A stretch of DNA of 64,000 nt from an uncultured Clostridiaceae bacterium (GTDB lineage: Bacteria > Bacillota > Clostridia > TANB77 > CAG-508). The notes beneath the pieces are model-generated. The model was given only the letters and a program-made list of their open reading frames with translations. It was not told the DNA's origin and made no database searches. Both the position numbers and the translations under genes were made by a program. Numbering within the stretch: position 1 is the stretch's first letter; every line of letters starts with the position of its first letter. The DNA lies in assembly GCA_948444845.1 (NCBI GenBank), contig CAOJVB010000005.1, positions 1 through 64,000 of the forward strand, in the 5' to 3' direction. Shown piece after piece: positions 18,063 through 27,563 of the stretch.

Positions 18063-18974
18063 ATGAAGATAAAGGGAAAAATAGTAGCAGTTGTAGCAAG
18101 CTTGACTTTCGTAATTTTATTTGGCAGTAGTACATACACGCTCAAAGAAAATGAGTCTGGCTTAATAAAACAGTTCGGCAAAGTTGTTGAAACTAAGCAG
18201 GAGGCAGGTATTTACTTCAAAAAGCCATTTATACAAAGCATAATGAAACTGCCAAAGGAAGAGCAATTGTATGACTTAGCATCATCTGATGTAATAACAT
18301 CGGATAAGAAGTCTATGATTGCAGATTGCTATGTTATATGGCAAATTAAAGATCCACTAAAGTATTACCAAACACTTAAATCTACATCTAATGCAGAAAG
18401 CAGAATAGATATTTTGGTATATAATTCTATGAAAAACGTTATTTCATCTACGAAGCAAGATGAAGTGATTCAGGGGAAAGATGGTACGCTTTCTATCAAA
18501 ATCATGGAAGATCTAAGTGAAAAAAATTCTGCAGAGCAGTATGGAATTTCAATTAATTCAGTGGAAATGAAACGCTTAGATTTGCCATCAGATAATAAAG
18601 ATGCTGTATACAGCCGTATGATATCTGAAAGAAACAAGATAGCTGCACAGTATACTGCAGAAGGAGAGTCAGAAGCACAGCAAATCCACAATGATGTAGA
18701 TTATCAGGCAAGAGTAATACTTTCAAACGCACAGAAAGAGTCAAAATCTATAATTGCGGAAGGTGAAGCCGAGTATATGAAAATTATACAGGATGCATAT
18801 AACTCACCAGAGCGTAACGAGTTTTATCAGTTCCTAAGAGGCTTAGAGGCAACAAAGGCATCATTATCAGAAGGAACTATGGTAATAATCGATGACGACT
18901 ATAAGATTATAGATAACTTGAAGCTGTCAGAAGGAGAGCAGAAAGTTACAGCTCCAACTCAAGATGTAGAATAA
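18063..18974 (+). CDS. SPFH/Band 7 protein, HflC-like
   Basis: A 303-residue partner of the preceding gene, with one N-terminal anchor (about 6-24), an SPFH domain starting at LKENESGLIKQFGKVV, and an Ala/Glu-rich C-terminal helical part (AEGESEAQQI... AEGEAEYMKI) typical of HflC. ATG at 18063 follows GCAGGAGGGAAAGTAAT and sits 1 bp after the HflK-like stop, so the two are translated together. It is followed by a clear terminator. Like its partner, it has less AT-biased codon use. Confidence 0.88.
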   Translation: MKIKGKIVAVVASLTFVILFGSSTYTLKENESGLIKQFGKVVETKQEAGIYFKKPFIQSIMKLPKEEQLYDLASSDVITSDKKSMIADCYVIWQIKDPLKYYQTLKSTSNAESRIDILVYNSMKNVISSTKQDEVIQGKDGTLSIKIMEDLSEKNSAEQYGISINSVEMKRLDLPSDNKDAVYSRMISERNKIAAQYTAEGESEAQQIHNDVDYQARVILSNAQKESKSIIAEGEAEYMKIIQDAYNSPERNEFYQFLRGLEATKASLSEGTMVIIDDDYKIIDNLKLSEGEQKVTAPTQDVE

Positions 18975-18982
18975 TAAAAATT

Positions 18983-19012
18983 AGGAACCCACAAAATTGT
19001 GGGTTCCTTTTT
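18983..19012 (+). terminator. Intrinsic terminator of the hflK-hflC-like pair
   Basis: Stem AGGAACCCACAA / TTGTGGGTTCCT and T-run. Confidence 0.9.
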
Positions 19013-19021
19013 GGGGCAACT

Positions 19022-19234
19022 CTATTGAAAATAAGCCCAAACATAAGCATCTGCATATTCTTCAATATCTTTAGTAACTCCTTGTGATACATCATATTTC
19101 ATTCGACTAATAGCATTCTTAGCAAGATTAGAACAAATTTCTTCAGGAATTTCGCCATTAGATTTTTTTAGAATAAGTAAAGCTAATTTGTTTTCATAGT
19201 CTCCATAAAAATTATTGCTATTATTAGTATCCAT
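19022..19234 (-). CDS. Hypothetical small protein, 70 aa
   Basis: Not recognised. A 70-residue acidic helical protein, N-terminally Asn-rich. I chose the minus-strand ATG at 19234, which has AATGGAGGTTATTAT before it; the frame is open to 19252. It lies 67 bp downstream of the M29 peptidase gene on the same strand. Confidence 0.6.
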   Translation of the reverse strand: MDTNNSNNFYGDYENKLALLILKKSNGEIPEEICSNLAKNAISRMKYDVSQGVTKDIEEYADAYVWAYFQ

Positions 19235-19301
19235 ATAATAACCTCCATTCAAACATTAGAAAAATAAGTTAATAAAGTTACTTTATAGAATATAACAATT
19301 A

Positions 19302-21128
19302 CTACATTCCTTCAACATTTAATTCTTCTGTTCCTTCAAGAACAAATTTACCATCTTTAATAATAAAAGTTTCACTATCACCAATAGCCACAATATTACC
19401 TAATTCGTAATATGGAATAGTAATATCTGTATGACAACCAAAATATGAATTTTCATCTCTTTTAATAGAAACCTCATTATCCTTAGCAACTACTTCTTTG
19501 CCATCAGGGTTAAATACCTTTGTTTCCTCATCCATAGAATAGCAAGTATCACCAAATGCAAAATGAGGGCCAGTTTTTTCTGCTATAAGAATATCAAGCT
19601 TATCATTAATATTATATTTGTTACCCATTACATAAGCAGTAGTATTTGTACCAATTGCAAATTCACCCATAGGTAAGGTTTTATGGTCATACAGTAAATG
19701 TTCATTAATATATTCAGAATTTTCCTTTTCAGTAGCATAATTTTTACAACTATACTCTTTAATAAATCCATCTTCAATTAATAAACATAAATCTGTAAAC
19801 TTCCAACCATTAAGGTAAATTTGAGAAACATGAAGAGTACCATTTGTTCCTTTAAGTACAGGAGAAGTGAAAACTTCACCAACAGGAACATTTACATCTG
19901 CTGTACAATTTTCAAACTTAGTTTGAGTATTAGGTTTTTCAAGTTTTGCAAGAGAGATCCATAAATCAGTTTTGTTACTGTTCTTACCAGTTACATGAAC
20001 AATATCAGACTTATCAAGAACATCAATAATTTTTTGATGTATATTTTCATATTTTTCATTATCAAGCGTATTAACAACTATTGTATCATCAAAAATGCTC
20101 TCAAAGTCTTTTCCAATTTCAGGGCAAGGGTAGGAAATAATAGTAAAAGAGTTTTCCTGCCTAATATAGTCCATATATAAAACAGAATACTTTGTACCAA
20201 ATGAACTATTTAATTCAGAAAGGTATGTATCTTTACTAAAAATTTCAAAACCATTTTCTGGAACAAAACGATTTTCACCAAAAGTTTCAATATAAATAGG
20301 ACCTGCATATTTCATAAAAGTATTTACATTGTCTTTTAAAGCTGATTCAAAGCAAAAAAGGTAATTTTTAACATAATCATCAGAAAGATAAAAATTGTAA
20401 TCATATCTGTGGTTATAATTCAACTGTTTATCAAATTCAGAATTATCATATAACCTAAGAACAACATCCAATTTTCCTTCTAATAATTCGCAAACTCTTT
20501 TAGCAACTTTTTCAAAGCCCATAGGGTAAAATAAACAAACATAGGTCTTCCTAGAAATGTCGGTTCCAGCACTGCCAATTTTATTCAAACCTCTTAAAAA
20601 TGAATGCATTGTACAACTAGCAATAGAAGTAATTTTGTCATCATCTACTTTATTAAAATAGTCAACAATTTGCATATGATTTTGAGTTACTTTTTTACCA
20701 TAATAATATAAATAGTTATAAGAATTTAAGTCTGAACCAAATACTACATTTCTAGTAGAATTATGAACAACAGTATTGTTTTCAATAATGTTATTAACAG
20801 TAAGAATAACATTATTACACCTTTCCAAAGTAATATTTCTTAACCTACTAATATCTGTTGCTTCAGATAAATTATTTAAAAATTCTAAAATATCATCACA
20901 CTTATTATCTTTTAAACAAAAATGTGAATATGATCCTAAAATCATATAAGATAAAAATGCACTAAACTTAGAATCTTCACAGTCATTCAAATTAAGTATA
21001 GGGTTACTGTAGAATTGCTCCATTTTAAGCTGATTTGCTTGTAATTCCTGTAAAGAAAGACTAGAAAAATCAGTTTTATAAATTGTTTCATAAAAGCCTT
21101 TTACTTCCTTAATAAAGTTAGTAATCAT
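19302..21128 (-). CDS. M29-family aminopeptidase (AmpS/PepS-like)
   Basis: A 608-residue protein, longer than the usual 400-residue M29 enzymes because of an N-terminal extension of about 200 residues that I cannot assign. The C-terminal part shows M29 features: NVPVGEVFTSPV (a metal-ligand Glu region), MGEFAIGTNTTAY, and KTGPHFAFGD with His near the C-terminal third. Members remove N-terminal residues using two metal ions in the cytoplasm. ATG at 21128 follows TAGGAGGTATATAT on the minus strand. No in-frame CGG was found. Confidence 0.85.
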   Translation of the reverse strand: MITNFIKEVKGFYETIYKTDFSSLSLQELQANQLKMEQFYSNPILNLNDCEDSKFSAFLSYMILGSYSHFCLKDNKCDDILEFLNNLSEATDISRLRNITLERCNNVILTVNNIIENNTVVHNSTRNVVFGSDLNSYNYLYYYGKKVTQNHMQIVDYFNKVDDDKITSIASCTMHSFLRGLNKIGSAGTDISRKTYVCLFYPMGFEKVAKRVCELLEGKLDVVLRLYDNSEFDKQLNYNHRYDYNFYLSDDYVKNYLFCFESALKDNVNTFMKYAGPIYIETFGENRFVPENGFEIFSKDTYLSELNSSFGTKYSVLYMDYIRQENSFTIISYPCPEIGKDFESIFDDTIVVNTLDNEKYENIHQKIIDVLDKSDIVHVTGKNSNKTDLWISLAKLEKPNTQTKFENCTADVNVPVGEVFTSPVLKGTNGTLHVSQIYLNGWKFTDLCLLIEDGFIKEYSCKNYATEKENSEYINEHLLYDHKTLPMGEFAIGTNTTAYVMGNKYNINDKLDILIAEKTGPHFAFGDTCYSMDEETKVFNPDGKEVVAKDNEVSIKRDENSYFGCHTDITIPYYELGNIVAIGDSETFIIKDGKFVLEGTEELNVEGM

Positions 21129-21577
21129 ATATATACCTCCTATAATAAAATTATATTGTTAGTAAGTAATATAACATAATATAAGATATATTGCAATAAA
21201 TTTATGACGGTTTTACGAAAATAATAATTTTAAACGTTACAATTCACAGCTCAGAAGTATTTTATTTTTACTGTAAATTGTAACTTTTAAACACAATTTA
21301 ATATATAAATGGTAATTATACAAGGGGAGGATATCTAAAACGAAGATCTGTAAGAGTTTACCAGATTACTCCGATATGTATATATTAATTTTAGACAATA
21401 AATGTAATTTTGTATTTATCACAAATTACGCATTTTAATAAGAATAAATTACTAAATTTTTTATAAAGTAATATTTGAAAATTTAAATTCCAATATTAAG
21501 TTACGTTTACAAAAAAAATGAATACAATATATAAGAATGCAAAAGCATCAAAACCAAAAAGAAAGGGGAATACAAAA
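21129..21577 (+). other. Long leader of the binding-protein gene with a possible structured RNA
   Basis: About 450 bp without a gene between divergent genes. Most is AT-rich. A conspicuous GC-richer island at 21324-21372 could fold (see next entry). I saw no match to a known riboswitch. Confidence 0.5.
21324..21372 (+). ncRNA. Candidate three-way-junction leader RNA
   Basis: GGAG (about 21326-21329) can pair with CTCC (21369-21372), enclosing two hairpins: ATCT-AAAACGA-AGAT and CTGTAA-GAGT-TTACCAG (one bulge). The fold lies 205 bp before the binding-protein start, where a ligand-sensing RNA could sit. The stems are short, so this is only a candidate. The sequence does not match the TPP, guanidine or purine consensus that I know. 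Confidence 0.3.
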
Positions 21578-22594
21578 GTGAAAAAAACTTTAAGTATAGC
21601 AATCATTATTGTACTTATAATAATAGTAGCAGCAGTTACTATTTATTTCGTAACAAGAGATAAAGGGGAAGAAGTAGCTTCATTAAAGAAAATTAATGTA
21701 AACGAAGTTACAAGGTCAGTATTCTATGCTCCACAATATGTAGCAATAGCAAAAGGATATATGGCAGAAGAAGGTTTAGAAATAGACCTTACAACTGGTC
21801 AAGGTGCAGACAAAGTTATGACAGCAGTACTAGCAGGCCAAAGTGATATAGGATTTGCAGGACCAGAAGCATCAATATATATATATAATGAGGGGAAAGA
21901 AGATTACTGTCAAGTATTTGCACAATTAACACAAAAAGATGGTTCATTCCTAGTAGCAAGAGAAAATACAGACAATTTTAGTTGGCAAGACTTAAAAGGA
22001 AAAACAGTAATACCAGGAAGAAAAGGCGGAGTTCCATATATGACATTTGAATATGTACTAAAACAAAATGGAATAGACCCACAAAAAGATTTAATATTAG
22101 ACGACAGTATAAAATTTGACTTAATGGCAGGAGCATTTTCAGGGGGAACAGCAGACTATGTAACACTATTTGAGCCAACAGCAACAATGACAGCAAATGC
22201 AGGGAAAGGTTATGTAGTAGCATCAGTAGGGGAAGCTTCAGGAGAAATACCATACACAGCATATTTTGCTAAGAAAAGCTATATAGAAGCAAACAGTGAT
22301 ACAATACAAAAATTCACAAACGCAATATATAAAGGTCAAAAATTCGTAGAAGAACACACAATGAAAGAAGTAGCAGAAGCAATAAAAGACTTCTTCCCAG
22401 ACACAGATGTAGATTTACTAGCTACAGTATTACAAAGCTACAAAGACATAGACGCATGGAAAACAGTGCCAACAATGAAAGAAGAATCATTTGAACTACT
22501 ACAAAAAGTAATGCAAGAAGCAGGAGAACTATCACAAAGAGCACCATTTGATAAAATAGTAAATAATTCATATGCAGAAAAAGTAAGTAAATAA
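21578..22594 (+). CDS. ABC transporter substrate-binding protein (NMT1/SsuA-like)
   Basis: A 338-residue protein with a single N-terminal anchor (about 6-25, no lipobox Cys), then a periplasmic-binding fold of the NMT1/SsuA group: YAPQYVAIAKGYMAEEGLEIDL, VMTAVLAGQSDIGFAGPEAS and DLKGKTVIPGRKGGVPYM. I chose GTG at 21578, which has AAAGGGG upstream and begins KKTLSIAI; an in-frame ATG at 21518 lacks a site. It is the likely partner of the ATPase-permease pair at 15074-16611. Ligand unknown (sulfonate, nitrate or pyrimidine types are all possible). Confidence 0.88.
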   Translation: MKKTLSIAIIIVLIIIVAAVTIYFVTRDKGEEVASLKKINVNEVTRSVFYAPQYVAIAKGYMAEEGLEIDLTTGQGADKVMTAVLAGQSDIGFAGPEASIYIYNEGKEDYCQVFAQLTQKDGSFLVARENTDNFSWQDLKGKTVIPGRKGGVPYMTFEYVLKQNGIDPQKDLILDDSIKFDLMAGAFSGGTADYVTLFEPTATMTANAGKGYVVASVGEASGEIPYTAYFAKKSYIEANSDTIQKFTNAIYKGQKFVEEHTMKEVAEAIKDFFPDTDVDLLATVLQSYKDIDAWKTVPTMKEESFELLQKVMQEAGELSQRAPFDKIVNNSYAEKVSK

Positions 22595-22595
22595 A

Positions 22596-22635
22596 AAAGG
22601 TGTAAAATTTGCGAAAGCAAATTTTACATCTTTTC
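22596..22635 (+). terminator. Intrinsic terminator
   Basis: Stem AAAGGTGTAAAATTTGC / GCAAATTTTACATCTTT with loop GAAA, followed by T's. Confidence 0.85.
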
Positions 22636-22639
22636 TATA

Positions 22640-22850
22640 TTCTTAGGAAAGTCATCCATGATAGGGGAGGACCTTTCTTATAGTATAGGAAAAATTGATT
22701 TTTTAAAATATATTCTACGTTGTAGGGGTCGCACTTTGGACGACCCAAGTGGCGTTGGCCGCTTTTATTCGAATATAGTTATGGAAGAATTAGATTTTCT
22801 TATGTGGCTTTGCCACTTAGAAAATTTTATTTTTGTTTTTTTAGTGTTTG
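22640..22850. repeat. Repeats upstream of rpsU
   Basis: A TGTAGGGGTCGCACTTTGGACGACCC unit at about 22719-22745, almost identical to the copy inside the glucan synthase gene at 51807-51833. It is followed by an imperfect hairpin (TTTTCTTATGTGGC ... GCCACTTAGAAAA) at 22788-22828 that matches 3766-3803. No gene seen. Confidence 0.65.
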
Positions 22851-22852
22851 TA

Positions 22853-22882
22853 TTGACAAATAATACCAACATAATATATAAT
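22853..22882 (+). promoter_or_regulatory. Promoter of rpsU
   Basis: TTGACA (22853-22858) and TATAAT (22877-22882), 18-bp spacing. Confidence 0.75.
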
Positions 22883-22968
22883 ACAAAATGTGTACAAGAG
22901 TTAAAAGTACATGGAAGAATAAATCCCACACGAATAAAAGTGTTAATACTGGAAGGAGGGGAATATTA

Positions 22969-23139
22969 ATGTCAGAAGTAAGAGTAAATAATGGAAATAT
23001 AGAAGATGCCTTAAAAAGGTTTAAAAGACAATGCGCTAGAAATGGTGTTATACAAGAAGTACGTAAAAGAGAACATTATGAAAAACCTAGCGTAAAAAGA
23101 AAGAAAAAATCAGAGGCAGCAAGAAAAAGAAAATTTTAA
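22969..23139 (+). CDS. rpsU: 30S ribosomal protein bS21
   Basis: A 56-residue very basic protein. The start [20 protein letters not shown] and the Arg/Lys-rich tail ending ARKRKF are typical of bS21, a late-binding small-subunit protein. I chose ATG at 22969 after GGAAGGAGGGGAATATTA; the frame is open upstream to 22888. The gene precedes yqeY, a common Firmicutes arrangement. Confidence 0.95.
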   Translation: MSEVRVNNGNIEDALKRFKRQCARNGVIQEVRKREHYEKPSVKRKKKSEAARKRKF

Positions 23140-23522
23140 TGGAAAAGTAAGAGGTTGGAAGTTAGATGTTAGAAATAAACAATAATTTTCAACCTTTTTG
23201 TATAAGAAGTTGGAAGTTAGAAATTGGAGGTTGCAAATCAGAGTAAGGCTTTCAAAGAATTGTAGGTGCGAGTATTTTCTTAGCTCTTTGAACGTTAGTG
23301 AGTTAGAGATAAGTTATGTTTTAGCGTAATTGTCCGTTGTTCGAAGAAATTGCTTGAGCCAATATGCAACAGTGAAAAATACATGCCTTCGGTTTTTGGC
23401 AGGGGGCACCGTTTGTGAGAATACCCCTTGGACGTGATACTACTGCACCCCCAATATAGTGAATAATTAATCATGAAGAGTGAATAGTACAAAACTCTTC
23501 GAGTTTTGAGGAGGAAAAGAAT
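23140..23522. repeat. Repeat-filled spacer between rpsU and yqeY
   Basis: 383 bp without a gene. GAAGTTGGAAGTTAGAA-type tandem pieces at 23150-23234 (relatives at 23963-24009 and 56677-56710), a GTTAGTGAGTTAGAGATAAGTTA unit at 23281-23320, a GGGGGCACCGTTTGTGAGAATACC unit at 23395-23453 and an AGTGAATAATTAATCATGAAG piece. The last 15 bases give a GAGGAGG site for yqeY. Confidence 0.65.
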
Positions 23523-23963
23523 ATGTTAAAAGAAAAATTACTAGAAGATATGAAAATATCAATGAGAGATAAAAACATAATTAGAAAAAACGTAATACAA
23601 ATGGTAAGAGCAGCTGTATTGCAAGTAGAAAAAGATAAGCAAATAGAACTAACCGATGAGCAAATAATAGATGTAATAGCCAAAGAATCTAAAAAAAGAA
23701 AAGACTCATTAGCAGATTATGAAAAAAGTGGAAGAGAAGAACTAATAAAACAGATTAATGAAGAAATAGAAATATTAGCAGAATACTTACCAAAGCCACT
23801 TTCAAAAGAAGAGCTAGAAAAAATAATTGAAGAAGTAATAAAAAGTGTAGGAGCAACAACAATAAAAGAAATGGGCACAGTAATGAAAGCAGTAAAAGAA
23901 AAAGTAGGAGCTGCAGCAGATGGAAAAACAATAAATGAAATAGTAAAAAGCAAGTTAAATTAG
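23523..23963 (+). CDS. yqeY: GatB/YqeY domain protein
   Basis: A 146-residue helical protein matching YqeY over its length: a Lys-rich N-terminal helix set, AKESKKRKDSLADYEKSGRE (about 59-78), AEYLPKPLSKEEL and the C-terminal GAAADGKTINEIVKSKL. This domain is related to the tail of GatB and may assist tRNA-dependent amidation; its role is not settled. A GAGGAGGAAAAGAAT site precedes the ATG. Confidence 0.93.
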   Translation: MLKEKLLEDMKISMRDKNIIRKNVIQMVRAAVLQVEKDKQIELTDEQIIDVIAKESKKRKDSLADYEKSGREELIKQINEEIEILAEYLPKPLSKEELEKIIEEVIKSVGATTIKEMGTVMKAVKEKVGAAADGKTINEIVKSKLN

Positions 23964-24259
23964 AAGTTGGAGGTTGGAAGTTAGAAATAACAAATAACTT
24001 TCAACTTTTCAAATTATAGAAATAATAAGAAAAAATCGTTCCTACACCTTTTAAACTAAGCCTTTGCAATAACCAGACTACAAAAAATATAAAATAAGCC
24101 TTGTATATTTTTTGCTTTTTGTACTATAATATAAATGTTAGAATAAATAGAAAATTTTAGCAAAACAATTAAAAATAAAAATTACTCCCCAAGAGGTACG
24201 TTACTTTCCATTTGGAAACGTCCCCAATGGGAACCAGTGAGACAAAAAAGGAGAAAAAA
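23964..24259. repeat. Repeats before the M16 pair
   Basis: A GAAGTTGGAGGTTGGAAGTTAG unit at 23963-24009 and a GGGGACG-family unit at 24185-24235 in the same orientation as 15011. Otherwise AT-rich with a likely -10 (TATAAT near 24125). No gene seen. Confidence 0.6.
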
Positions 24260-25519
24260 ATGATAAATAAAACAATAGACTTAAAACAAGGTATAAAACT
24301 TCATAAAATAGAAACAAACAAATTCAAAACAAACTTACTAGCAATATTTTTAAGTGTACCACTAACAAGGGAAAATGTAACAAAAAATGCACTATTAGCA
24401 GCTATTTTAAGAAGAGGAACCGCAAATATGCCTACACAAGAAATTATAAGTAAAAACTTAGAAGAAATGTATGGGGCAAGTTTTGACTGTGGAATAGAAA
24501 AAAATGGAGATAATCAAACAATAAAGTTTTACTTAGAATCAATAAATGACGAATTCTTACCACAAAAAGAAGACCTATTAAAAAGAAGCTTTGACATATT
24601 ATTTAATATAGCATTTAACCCATTAGTTGAAAATGGAAAATTTAAAGAAGAATATGTAGAAGGAGAAAAAGAAAACTTAAAACAAATAATAGAAGGCAAA
24701 ATAGATAATAAAGGTGCATATGCTATGGAAAGATGTATAGAAGAAATGTACAAAAATAAAGCATATGGCTTATACAAATTTGGATATATAGAAGATTTAG
24801 AAAATATAACATCACAAGAGCTTTATAACCATTATAAAGAAATTATAAAAACTTGTAAAATAGATGTATTTGTATCTGGTATGTTACCAAAAGATATAGA
24901 AAAAGTAGTAAAAGAAAATGAAAACATAAGTAATTTAGAAGAAAGAAAAATAAAACTAAATGAAGAGCAAAAACATATTAATAATGAAGAAAAAGTAATA
25001 CAAGAAAGTATGGATATAACACAAGGAAAACTAGTATTAGGGTTAGATGTAACATCTAATATAGAAAACCTAAGTTATATAACAATGTGCTATAACACAA
25101 TACTAGGTGGAGGAGCAAACTCAAAAATGTTCCAAAATGTAAGAGAAAAGGCAAGCCTTGCATATACAGTAGGTTCAAACTACTTGAAAAGAAAACAAAA
25201 TATAATAATAAGAGCAGGAATAGAAATACAAAATTATGAAAAAGCACTAGAAATAATAAAAAAACAATTAGAAGATATGAAAAATGGAAACTTTACAGAT
25301 GAAGATGTACAAAATGCCAAAAACCTAATAATAGCAACAATAGAAAATATACCAGAAGAGCAAGACACAGAAATAAGTTACTATTTTGGTCAAGAGCTAG
25401 CAGGTACAAATATACAGGTAGAAGAATACAAAGAAAAAATAGAAAAAGTAAGCAAGGAACAAATAGTAGAAGTGGCTAAAAGTGTAAAAATGAATACAAT
25501 TTATTTTTTGAAAAATTAG
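24260..25519 (+). CDS. M16-family peptidase-like protein, non-catalytic type (YfmF-like)
   Basis: A 419-residue protein of the insulinase/M16 fold. The zinc motif HxxEH expected near residues 50-60 is absent (ALLAAILRRGTANMPTQEI instead), as in YfmF/AlbE-like partners. The second-domain GGGANSKMFQNVREKASLAYTVGS segment (about 285-308) is typical. ATG at 24260 follows AAAGGAGAAAAAA. The adjacent gene at 25682 has the intact motif, so the two probably form a heterodimeric peptidase. Confidence 0.85.
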   Translation: MINKTIDLKQGIKLHKIETNKFKTNLLAIFLSVPLTRENVTKNALLAAILRRGTANMPTQEIISKNLEEMYGASFDCGIEKNGDNQTIKFYLESINDEFLPQKEDLLKRSFDILFNIAFNPLVENGKFKEEYVEGEKENLKQIIEGKIDNKGAYAMERCIEEMYKNKAYGLYKFGYIEDLENITSQELYNHYKEIIKTCKIDVFVSGMLPKDIEKVVKENENISNLEERKIKLNEEQKHINNEEKVIQESMDITQGKLVLGLDVTSNIENLSYITMCYNTILGGGANSKMFQNVREKASLAYTVGSNYLKRKQNIIIRAGIEIQNYEKALEIIKKQLEDMKNGNFTDEDVQNAKNLIIATIENIPEEQDTEISYYFGQELAGTNIQVEEYKEKIEKVSKEQIVEVAKSVKMNTIYFLKN

Positions 25520-25525
25520 TAGAAT

Positions 25526-25665
25526 TAGGACGGTTTCTAATCAGAAACAAGGCACAAAAGTAGATTGGGGACGGTTCGTAATCGGAAACAAGATAGAGAA
25601 GAACCACAAGGAAAAAAGCAAAAATAATCTGGATAGATTAAGAACTGTGCCCAATCGGAAGCCAA
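25526..25665. repeat. GGACGGTTTC-type repeats
   Basis: TTAGGACGGTTTCTAATCAG and GGGGACGGTTCGTAATCGG tandem-like pieces, then GTGCCCAATCGGAAGCC near the end. Likely members of the GGGGACG family, lying between the two M16 genes. Confidence 0.5.
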
Positions 25666-25681
25666 CAGAAAAGGAGAAAAC

Positions 25682-26950
25682 ATGAAATTAATACAAAGTA
25701 CAAAAATAAAAGAAAAAGCCTATATAGAAAAACTAAAAAATGGCTTAACAGTTATAATAATTCCAAAAGAAAACACAAAAAAGAAATATGTAATATGGGG
25801 AACACATTTTGGTTCAATAGATAATAGGTTTATAATGCCAAAAACAGGAGAGGAAGTATTTGTACCAGATGGAGTAGCGCACTTCTTAGAACACAAAATG
25901 TTCGAACAGGAAAATGGGAAAAATAGCTTAGATGTATTAATGTCATTAGGAGTAGATGCAAATGCATATACAACAAATAACCATACAGCATATCTTTTTG
26001 AAACAACAAATAACTTTTATGAAGCCCTTGACGAATTAATGGACTATGTACAACATCCATATTTTACAGACGAAAATGTAGAAAAAGAAAAAGGAATAAT
26101 AGCACAAGAAATAGGAATGTATGATGACGATCCAGGATGGCAATTATATATGAATGCATTAGACTGCATGTATAAAGAAAATGCAATAAAAATAGATATA
26201 GCAGGAACAGTAGAATCTATAAGTAAAATAGATAAAGATGTTTTATATAAATGTTATAATACATTTTACAACCCATCAAACATGGCACTAGTAGTATGTG
26301 GAGAATTTAATCCAGAAGAAATATTACAAGAAATAAAAAATAGAATAGTAGAAAAAGAAAATCAAACAGAAATAAAAAGAATATATCCAGAAAGTGAAAA
26401 AGGAATAAATAAAAAATATAAAGAAACAAAAATGCAAGTAAGCCAACCAATATTTTTAATAGGTTTTAAAGATGAAAATTTAGGAAAAGATAAAATAAAA
26501 AAGCATATAGCTACAGAAATACTAATGAATATGCTAGTAGGGAAAAGTTCAGCATTTTATCAAAAAATGTATGATGAAGGACTATTATTAGCACCATTAG
26601 ACATGGACTATGAATTCACTAATAACTATGCACATGTAATGTTAACAGGTCAATCTAAAGATCCCAAAAAAGTACAAGAAGAGTTATTAAAAGAAATAGA
26701 TAATTTAAAACAACATATTGATAATGAATATTTTGAAAGAATAAAAAAGAAGGTATATGGAGATTACGTAGTAGAATATAATAGTGTTGCAGATATTGCA
26801 AGAATGTTTTTATCAGATTATTTCAAAGGAGTAAATTCATTTGACTATATTGAACAATATAATGAAGTAAGCATAGAATATGCGAAAGAAATTTTGAATG
26901 AAATATTTGATGAAAAAAATTGCATATTGTCGGTCGTAGACATAAAATGA
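25682..26950 (+). CDS. M16-family zinc peptidase (YfmH-like)
   Basis: A 422-residue insulinase-fold peptidase. The inverted zinc motif HFLEH (H67, E70, H71) is followed by the downstream acidic ligand region (EKEKGIIAQEIGMYDDDP, about 134-151). It starts at ATG after AAAAGGAGAAAAC. Together with the YfmF-like gene it resembles the Bacillus yfmF-yfmH pair; the physiological substrate is unknown. Confidence 0.9.
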   Translation: MKLIQSTKIKEKAYIEKLKNGLTVIIIPKENTKKKYVIWGTHFGSIDNRFIMPKTGEEVFVPDGVAHFLEHKMFEQENGKNSLDVLMSLGVDANAYTTNNHTAYLFETTNNFYEALDELMDYVQHPYFTDENVEKEKGIIAQEIGMYDDDPGWQLYMNALDCMYKENAIKIDIAGTVESISKIDKDVLYKCYNTFYNPSNMALVVCGEFNPEEILQEIKNRIVEKENQTEIKRIYPESEKGINKKYKETKMQVSQPIFLIGFKDENLGKDKIKKHIATEILMNMLVGKSSAFYQKMYDEGLLLAPLDMDYEFTNNYAHVMLTGQSKDPKKVQEELLKEIDNLKQHIDNEYFERIKKKVYGDYVVEYNSVADIARMFLSDYFKGVNSFDYIEQYNEVSIEYAKEILNEIFDEKNCILSVVDIK

Positions 26951-27005
26951 AACATGCTGTCGAAAAATGCTAAAAAAGGTAAAAAACAGTAATACGAAAG
27001 TTACC

Positions 27006-27032
27006 AAAAACGCCTAAAATTGGCGTTTTTTT
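27006..27032 (+). terminator. Intrinsic terminator
   Basis: Stem AAAACGCC / GGCGTTTT and T-run after the M16 pair. Confidence 0.8.
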
Positions 27033-27107
27033 ATTGACTAAAATGTAAAAATATGGTATTTTAATATTATACAAAAGAAAAAAATACAAAAAAAGGAGAG
27101 ATGTTAT

Positions 27108-27275
27108 ATGTTAAATGATGAAATTTGTAAATTAAGAGAAAAACTAAACCAAAGCATAATAAACGGTGAGGATTACAATATAACATACAAACTAAGCATA
27201 GAATTAGATGAATTAATAGCAAAGTACTATAGAGAAGATATAACAAAGCAAAATAAAGGAAAAAGTAAAAAATGA
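27108..27275 (+). CDS. Spo0E-like aspartyl-phosphate phosphatase
   Basis: A 55-residue two-helix protein. The Spo0E family motif SxxLD is present at S30-I-E-L33-D34, followed by ELIAKYY. Spo0E proteins remove phosphate from Spo0A~P and so hold back sporulation. ATG at 27108 follows AAAAGGAGAGATGTTAT. A likely promoter (TTGACT, 17-bp spacing, TATTTT) lies at about 27035, and a terminator follows. The gene is short, but motif, start and terminator agree. Confidence 0.85.
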   Translation: MLNDEICKLREKLNQSIINGEDYNITYKLSIELDELIAKYYREDITKQNKGKSKK

Positions 27276-27321
27276 AATAATGAATGCTCTAACAAAAGTA
27301 AAATAGAAAAATTTACAATAT

Positions 27322-27352
27322 AAAAAGAATGGAAATGACCATTCTTTTTTTC
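27322..27352 (+). terminator. Intrinsic terminator
   Basis: Stem AAAGAATGG / CCATTCTTT with T-run after the Spo0E-like gene. Confidence 0.8.
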
Positions 27353-27374
27353 TTTTATTATGATTGTAAAAAGT

Positions 27375-27563
27375 TTAACTAAAAATGTCAAGTATAAAGC
27401 CAATAATACTAAAAATAAAGCAGACAATTTTAATTAATATAAATAGAGCGAGTAATACCAACATAGGGATTGTAATAAAAACCAAAATACTGTTAAATAA
27501 CAAGTTGAATACAGCTAAAGCTATAGAAGTAATTACAAACCAAATAACCTCGACTATGATCAT
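27375..27563 (-). CDS. Small hydrophobic membrane protein, 62 aa
   Basis: Not recognised. A 62-residue protein almost entirely hydrophobic, with two likely membrane segments (about 5-30 and 32-58) and few charges. The ATG at 27563 on the minus strand has GGAGGTATACTAT in front; this site is the main reason for calling it. It diverges from the secretion locus. Because AT-rich antisense frames often look hydrophobic, confidence is moderate. Confidence 0.5.
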   Translation of the reverse strand: MIIVEVIWFVITSIALAVFNLLFNSILVFITIPMLVLLALFILIKIVCFIFSIIGFILDIFS

